Assembly: GCA_037783545.1 (NCBI GenBank)
Contig: JBBELK010000480.1
Coordinates: 1,559,001-1,623,000, forward strand
Source of the DNA: Henricia sp. BOLD:AAB3569
Taxonomy: Eukaryota; Echinodermata; Asteroidea; Spinulosida; Echinasteridae
Length of the DNA: 64,000 nucleotides
Reading direction: 5' to 3'
This document shows positions 58,846 through 64,000 of this stretch, one piece after another (positions within the stretch are counted from its first letter, which is position 1; every line of letters starts with the position of its first letter). The notes under the pieces are model-generated. The model was not told the origin of the DNA. It saw only the letters and a list, made by a program, of their open reading frames with translations, and ran no database searches. Position numbers and translations under genes: made by a program.

Positions 58846-60780
58846 CATGTGTCATCTTGATCTTGATCTTGATAGGATAATTGATTAGCTCCAACTGGAG
58901 CATCACTCAATGTGAGGATGGGAGGCCAGAGGGCAGCTAGTCAAGAGATGCATGATTAGCAGTAGCTAATCCTTTCTGGAACATCTTAGGATCAGTGATA
59001 CTGGTCAGGGAATAAGGTAGCCTATTCCAGTCCCGTGCTGTATTTGGAAAGTAGGACATCTGGTGACACTTTGTCTTGGATGCAGGAATGCAGAGTGAAA
59101 GTGGATGGTACGTGTTGTCTAGTGGACACTGACGATTTCCTATTATTAAACTGTAGATGATCACTTAGCTGAAGATCCATGTGATGATGTACAATTTTGT
59201 GCATAGTGACCAGCCTCTGCGTATGACGTCTGGATTCGAGTGTAGTGAGACTAATTGATCGTTGCATAGCAGTGACAGAGCTTTCTCTACCATAATCGTT
59301 CATGATGAAACGTGTAGCTCGCCTTTGAACAGCTTCGACTTTGTTGATATTCCGTTTTGTAAAGGGGTCCCACACTGAGCTGCAGTATTCCAAATGTGGT
59401 CTAACAAAACTTTTGTAGGCTTGTAATTTGACAATTTGAGGTGCATTATAAAGATTACGACGGAGAAAACCAACCATACTATTGGCTTTTGAAACTATAC
59501 TGTCCACATGTATATTCCACTTCATGTCGCCCGACAATGTTACTCCTAAGTATTTATGACTATCTGCTGTTTGAAGACGATGACCAGACAGCTTATACGA
59601 ATATTCAAATTTTGATTTCTTCCTACTAAAGTGAAGATTACTACATTTTTCGGGTTTAAAGGAAAGTAGCCACTTTTTCTCCCAATATTCCAGTCGTCCC
59701 AGATCACGTTGAAGGATCTCACAATCTGACAATGAGGAAACTGGTCTGTAAATGACACAGTCATCCGCGAACAAAGAAATGTTGGAATTAATCCCATCGC
59801 CCAAGTCATTTATGTACATAAGGAACAATAACGGACCAAGGACGGTTCCTTGCGGAATTCCAGACATAACCTTAATGATATCACACCCTGAATGTTGACT
59901 GACTGCTGTCGCCCGATGAGAAAAGACGAGATCCATCGATGAATAGGACCAACTATACCAAGGTGATTGATCTTATGAAGCAACCTGCGGTGAGGAACTT
60001 TGTCAAACGCTTTGGCGAAGTCCAAAATTATGGCGTCGACTTGAGCTGTACTATGTTCTTTTGCTTTCCATATTTTATGAATAGTTGTGAGTAATTGAGA
60101 TTCACATGAGCGTTTTGAACGAAATCCATGCTGTGCATTGCTGAGAACTTTATGGTGATCTAGATGTCGCATTACGTGACTGAAAATGATGTGCTCCAGG
60201 ACTTTACAACAAACTGATGTCAAAGACACAGGCCTGTAGTTGGAAGGATCAGTATACGGCTGCCTTTTTAAAAAATAGATGACTGTTGGCTTTCATCCAT
60301 GACCTGGGTAATATGCCACCATTGATCGATGCTTTGATTGAAGATTTTGGTTAGTACAGGAGCAATCTCAGTGGCACATTTCTGAAGCACAAATGGATGA
60401 ATGCCATCCGGTCCAGGGGCCTTATGAGGAGCCAACTTATGGAGAAGTTTGTAGACACCTTCAGTTCCTATGTAGAGTGGTGATATATCTGGAAGTTTGT
60501 TTCCCAGGAGCTTAGGCAGCGGACCAGAATCTTCTCGTGTAAATACCGATTTATATTGCTTGCTTAGGACTTCTGCCTTGTCCATAGGTGAACTAACAAT
60601 TTTATTTCCATCCCACAGGGCTGAAATACCAGAGGAATCTTGGCGTCTACTCTTGATAAACGACCAGAATCTTTTGGAATTTGTACGTATAGAATCATAC
60701 ACTGTTGTGCACAAATACTCATGCTCAGCACGAGTATGTGCTTTGTGGTTCTATTGTTGCATCATCTAAATAAGAAAACC
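58846..60780 (-). mobile_element. 5'-truncated non-LTR retrotransposon (CR1/L2/Jockey-like)
   Basis: Minus-strand pieces of one reverse transcriptase, broken by frameshifts. It lacks the endonuclease and begins within the region before the RT domain. The minus-strand end has (ATCAAG)n near 58855-58875, a microsatellite tail as in CR1-like elements. Flanked by inverted 40-base arms (see findings). Confidence 0.85.
59022..60714 (-). pseudogene. Reverse transcriptase remnant, frameshifted
   Basis: Three frames carry successive RT motifs: 60714-60268 (SKRFWSFIKSRR, HKAPGPDGIHP), 60229-59810 (LTSVCCKVLEHI, DFAKAFDKVPHRRLL) and 59936-59022 (SGIPQGTVLGPLLFLMYIND, FADDCVIYR with the catalytic Asp pair). 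A further bit with TARDWNRLPYSL lies in another frame at 59164-58937. The first shift is at an A/T homopolymer near 60270. The CR1/L2/Jockey group fits the residues after FADD (DLGRLEYWEKKW). Dead copy. Confidence 0.88.
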
Positions 60781-60825
60781 TGCCCCCTGTCATGGCTGAT
60801 GGTGCAGAAGCTCTATTAAACCTAT

Positions 60826-61625
60826 AGACTGGACGAGTTCAACCCCGATTTGAACGGGGAGGATTCATACTTGTACTTGACTGTGCAACACCAACCCTGG
60901 GCAAGTGATAAATTAGCGTTGCGCGCATGCGTACTAAGTGTTGTTGTATATTTTATGGAATCTTCGGCAACTAAGGCCCTTTATGCCATCAACTATACGG
61001 TTTTAGCTTTAACTATACTATATTATCAACTTGAGATGACGAAGAAGGAGTTGCAGTTTTAGAAGTGGGAGGAAAACCCCCAGAGAAATGCCCCAGGGGA
61101 AAACCCACGCGGTCAAGGGACTGCAAACCCAATCCACATACACGCCCCGGATTCGAACCCGGGACGCCAGAGGTGAAAAGCGAGGAAAGAACCCGTACGC
61201 CAACCCGACCGCCCTGCGTACTAAGTTCTCTTCCCTGCCGCAAATAGTTCAAATTTTCCGAATTCATCATCGATTTTGTTTGCACTGTTCTTCTTTTTTG
61301 CTGCTTGTGTCATTTCCCACCCCCCACCCCCTTTTTTTTTACACGATCGAGAGAAAAGTGCAAAAGTGAACGACAGACGATGTGAAAAATAGCCTCTCAA
61401 AATGGACGGTCTGATCTCAACGTACACGGTAGTACGCATGTCGCGCGGCCATCGGCTAGTTGTGTACACTGCCGGTACCGTACTCGGGGCCGCTAAAACA
61501 TGTATACCTGAACATATAGTATTCGTGCACATTATTTTAAAAAACCGGCACTATTTGCGCGCTTTGGCATGCCATTGTAGTTTTACCGTAGCTCAACCCG
61601 GGCGAACCCTGCTCGTTTCATTTCA
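60826..61625. repeat. Repeat D, copy 2, interrupted by a SINE
   Basis: GTTCAACCCCGATTTGAACG, GGGGAGGATTCATACTTGTA and AAATTAGCGTTGCGCGCATG, then after the SINE AAATAGTTCAAATTTTCCGA and AAAAGTGCAAAAGTGAACGA. Aligns with 53719-54720. Confidence 0.7.
60940..61214 (-). mobile_element. tRNA-derived SINE, copy 2, 12-bp target duplication
   Basis: TGCGTACTAAGT on both sides (60928-60939, 61215-61226). On the minus strand: head GGCGGTCGGGTTGGCGTACG (A-box region), B box GGTTCGAATCC near 61150, body and tail shared with 7876-8127. 275 bp. The B box sits inside a good T-arm hairpin, CCCGGGTTCGAATCCGGGG. Confidence 0.88.
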
Positions 61626-61629
61626 CACT

Positions 61630-61765
61630 ACAGGGCTGCGTTCCACATACGCGAACGTTTGCAAACGTACGTTGGCAACGTTGGCCAACAATTTCAAGTG
61701 GAACGAATTGTGCACCACCAACGTTCGCCAACGTTGGCCAACGAACTTTTGGATTGTTCGCGATG
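61630..61765. repeat. MITE family E, third copy
   Basis: GGGCTGCGTTCCACATACGC, then many GTTGGCCAACGTT and GCGAACGTT words in both orientations. Related ACGTTGGCGCCAACGTT at 62033-62050 may be its far end. Confidence 0.6.
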
Positions 61766-62089
61766 TTCGCGAGTCATTTCAAAATGGCGTACGCGACATG
61801 AAAGATGACAGACGATGGTTTACAGTTTTGAAAATTGCACCTTTCGTGGTTTTCTCCCTTTAATATCGCTGGCGATACATAATCAACGGCAACGTGTCAC
61901 ATTTTCTAAAAAATTTGGTAAGCAGAGGAGAGCCACATTACAACGTAACTACGACCGCTGGGACTGTGGGCGCCGCCATCTTGACAATGTATTTTGGTCA
62001 TTTTGGCAAACAATCCGTTCCACATTGAACAAAACGTTGGCGCCAACGTTAACAAACGTAAGTGTGAAGCGTCGTTTTCTTCAACCCCA

Positions 62090-62905
62090 TGAAAAGGCCT
62101 CTATTGTGTCGTAATTTGCCCATACTTTTCCAAATCACGGTTTTCAATGCACGACTGTTGATCTATGCGTTTATATATCTGTGGATAACCGGCCTGGAGC
62201 ATCCTCGTTCAACGAAAATATTCTACATTATAGTGCATTTACATTACTTTCTTAAATAAAATATTTGCTTTAAAAATATATGTTTGTATAATATAAATAT
62301 TAAGACTGCTTAGAACTTGCTCTATTGTGAGAAAAGAAACCATTATTTGTGTTATTTAATTATCGTGATTCGTGATGTTGGAGTCTGGCCTTAAACTTGT
62401 ACAAGTCAATTTAACGCTTAGTCAAGCCTGGTTCATAGGCGAACACGAGCACGAAATTTGACAACGAATTTGTCCGACGCGCCGCGAATTCCGAGAAAGC
62501 TGAAATAGTTTTAAAGGCCATTCAGATTGTATCATTTGCAATGACCCAATTTTGTTTTTCATGAGTTGACAATAAAAACCTTACTCAAAGTGTTGATAAC
62601 AATGGTAACAAACACCACATGAATGTATTTCCGTCAAAAATGGTATTTCATGTTGGAAATTGACAAACGAAGGTGGTAAGAAGTAACTATAAATAAATAG
62701 TAGTAAACTTGCGGGTACAACCATGTGAAAAAATCTCTTTTTTGGAGTAGTGTTGGCTCTGAAAAGAGCCGGTTTGGTCTCGACGTTTCGAACAGTATAC
62801 CCTGCTCGTTTTCACATGGTTGTACCCGCAAGTTTACTACTATTTATTTATAGTTACTTCTTACTTTCAACACCATGCAAAGCTTCAAACACCACAAACG
62901 AAGGT
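62090..62905. other. Spacer with inverted dispersed repeat
   Basis: 62515-62670 is an inverted copy of the 13541-13925 repeat. 62690-62735 and 62806-62860 form a hairpin (AAACTTGCGGGTACAACCAT with its complement). No gene. Confidence 0.55.
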
Positions 62906-62919
62906 GGGTTTCTAAAAAA

Positions 62920-63280
62920 GTCTACCGCGCTCTACCGCACTCTATACCGCGCTGTGCCGTGTTGCTACCGTGCTGTACCGTGTTCCTACCGCATGTACCG
63001 TGAAGCAACCGTGCTCTACCGCGCTCTACCGCACTACCGCATTTGCATCGTGTTCGCATCGTGTTCGCGCATCGTGTTGGCGCCGTGTTGACACCGTGTT
63101 CTACCGCGTTCTGCCGTGTTGTACCCGGCCGTGTGGGAACCGTGCCCTACCGGGGGGACTAGTGACCGTCGACCCTCGAGACGACCCGTCGACGCGATTT
63201 TCGGGCCGGTAGAGCACGTACGGTATATAGCACCGCGTTCTACCGTACTCTACCGTGCGGCAGTATGTACGTACCGTGTT
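62920..63280. repeat. Degenerate CTACCGNG minisatellite
   Basis: Roughly 25 imperfect units of 8-13 bases built on CTACCGCGCT and CTACCGTGTT, GC-rich compared with its surroundings. Confidence 0.7.
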
Positions 63281-63553
63281 ATATGTGACTGTAGCTTTAG
63301 CACCGTTTTAAGAAACGTGCCGTACTGAGCAGCCGGAAAAAATCAAAAAGTTCGATCCGAAGCGCATGGATTTTGTCGGTACGTTGGATCGGACATCCGC
63401 TTTATTTTTGCGATCCGAAGTCATGGAATATTATATGCCTTTGTATACAAACACGCAACATATTAAACTGGAGTGAAAAAAATGTTGTCCGGAAATTTAT
63501 GGAGTTTGTGCTAAGCTAAGCTAAGATGCGTGTACGCCGTATAGACCTCGCTT

Positions 63554-63567
63554 GTCACCATGGTGAC
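63554..63567. promoter_or_regulatory. X-box-like palindrome
   Basis: GTCACCATGGTGAC is a perfect 14-bp palindrome and fits the RFX X-box pattern RYYNYY-N(2)-RRNRAC. It lies about 330 bases before a weak candidate first exon at the right edge of the window. Function is inferred. Confidence 0.3.
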
Positions 63568-63884
63568 ACGGTGCGTACCGACTACCGACCGAGAGAAACA
63601 AAATGGTGAAAAGCTTAGAACAAGTTTAGTACTTTGACCTCTCACGCACGTGTTACATCATTTCACTGTACTCGGTTGTGTACTGTGCATGCAGTGCGCG
63701 CTAATCATGCTCTGCAGACACATACAACTGCAGTGCTGAAAATCTGAACTTCGTAAAAAATATTACCGAGTGAGTGCATCCAAGCCTTGCTCTATGATCC
63801 AAGTGTATTATGAACGATTACGAAAAGTGTGAGTTACACCACGAAATACTGAAACTCAAGAACACCTAAAGCACTTGTACAACG

Positions 63885-63906
63885 ATGTCCTATTGCCAAC
63901 AAGAAG
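63885..63906 (+). CDS. Very weak candidate first exon at window edge
   Basis: ATGTCCTATTGCCAACAAGA then G and a donor-like GTGTGT. Seven codons, one base over. Nothing downstream in the window to join it to. Confidence 0.12.
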
Positions 63907-64000
63907 GTGTGTAGCCTATTTGGTTTTTTTACACTTTATTACCATTACAGGCACTGTCAATGTTAGCTAAGATAATCACAGCTCTTTTTTTATCATTTTT

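Noticed and set aside
61402-61863. 153-codon plus-strand frame
   Set aside because: Begins in repeat D and runs through family E MITE sequence with many inverted ACGTTGG words; no domain and no splice support.

Overview
This window is genomic DNA from an animal. The genes have introns with GT-AG borders and matching phases, the DNA is AT-rich, and most of the sequence is non-coding and packed with short repeats. The proteins are deuterostome-like: a TTLL3-type tubulin ligase, CDK20 and SLC35A2. Dispersed repeats of the type 'CAATTTCATGGNGCTGNT...' and tRNA-derived units fit a marine invertebrate deuterostome. An echinoderm is my best guess, but a hemichordate or lancelet cannot be excluded from the sequence alone.

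Layout. (1) About 0.1-24.1 kb, plus strand: a TTLL3-like tubulin monoglycylase gene, rebuilt as 15 phase-compatible coding exons (about 1040 codons). Its introns hold palindromic MITEs, a tRNA-derived SINE, a 17-unit tandem array of half-tRNA units, and a 3.1 kb transposon-like element with 0.4 kb near-identical terminal inverted repeats. (2) 24.1-31.5 kb: intergenic, with tandem duplications, foldback elements, an 8-unit half-tRNA array on the minus strand and one orphan candidate exon. (3) 31.5-41.6 kb, plus strand: a complete CDK20 (cell-cycle-related kinase) gene of 10 exons and 343 codons. One intron carries 16 half-tRNA units and another about 16 copies of a 123-bp minisatellite. (4) 42-45.3 kb: intergenic MITEs and a remnant of a transposase gene. 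(5) 45.35-58.40 kb, minus strand: SLC35A2 (Golgi UDP-galactose transporter), 3 coding exons and 364 codons, with an 11-kb first intron of nested repeats. (6) 58.4-64 kb: foldback elements, a 5'-truncated and frameshifted non-LTR retrotransposon, a SINE with a clear target-site duplication, a GC-rich minisatellite, and near the right edge a perfect X-box-like palindrome followed by a weak candidate first exon.

How the genes relate. TTLL3 glycylates tubulin in axonemes and CDK20 controls ciliary assembly and length, so two cilium genes sit side by side in the same direction. SLC35A2 is convergent with CDK20 and is a housekeeping Golgi transporter. The rest is a dense record of transposition. 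Several insertions can be proved from their own target duplications: 9-bp duplications around two insertions in a third repeat at 56.7-58.1 kb, a 12-bp duplication around the SINE at 60.9 kb, and TAA around a MITE at 53.9 kb.
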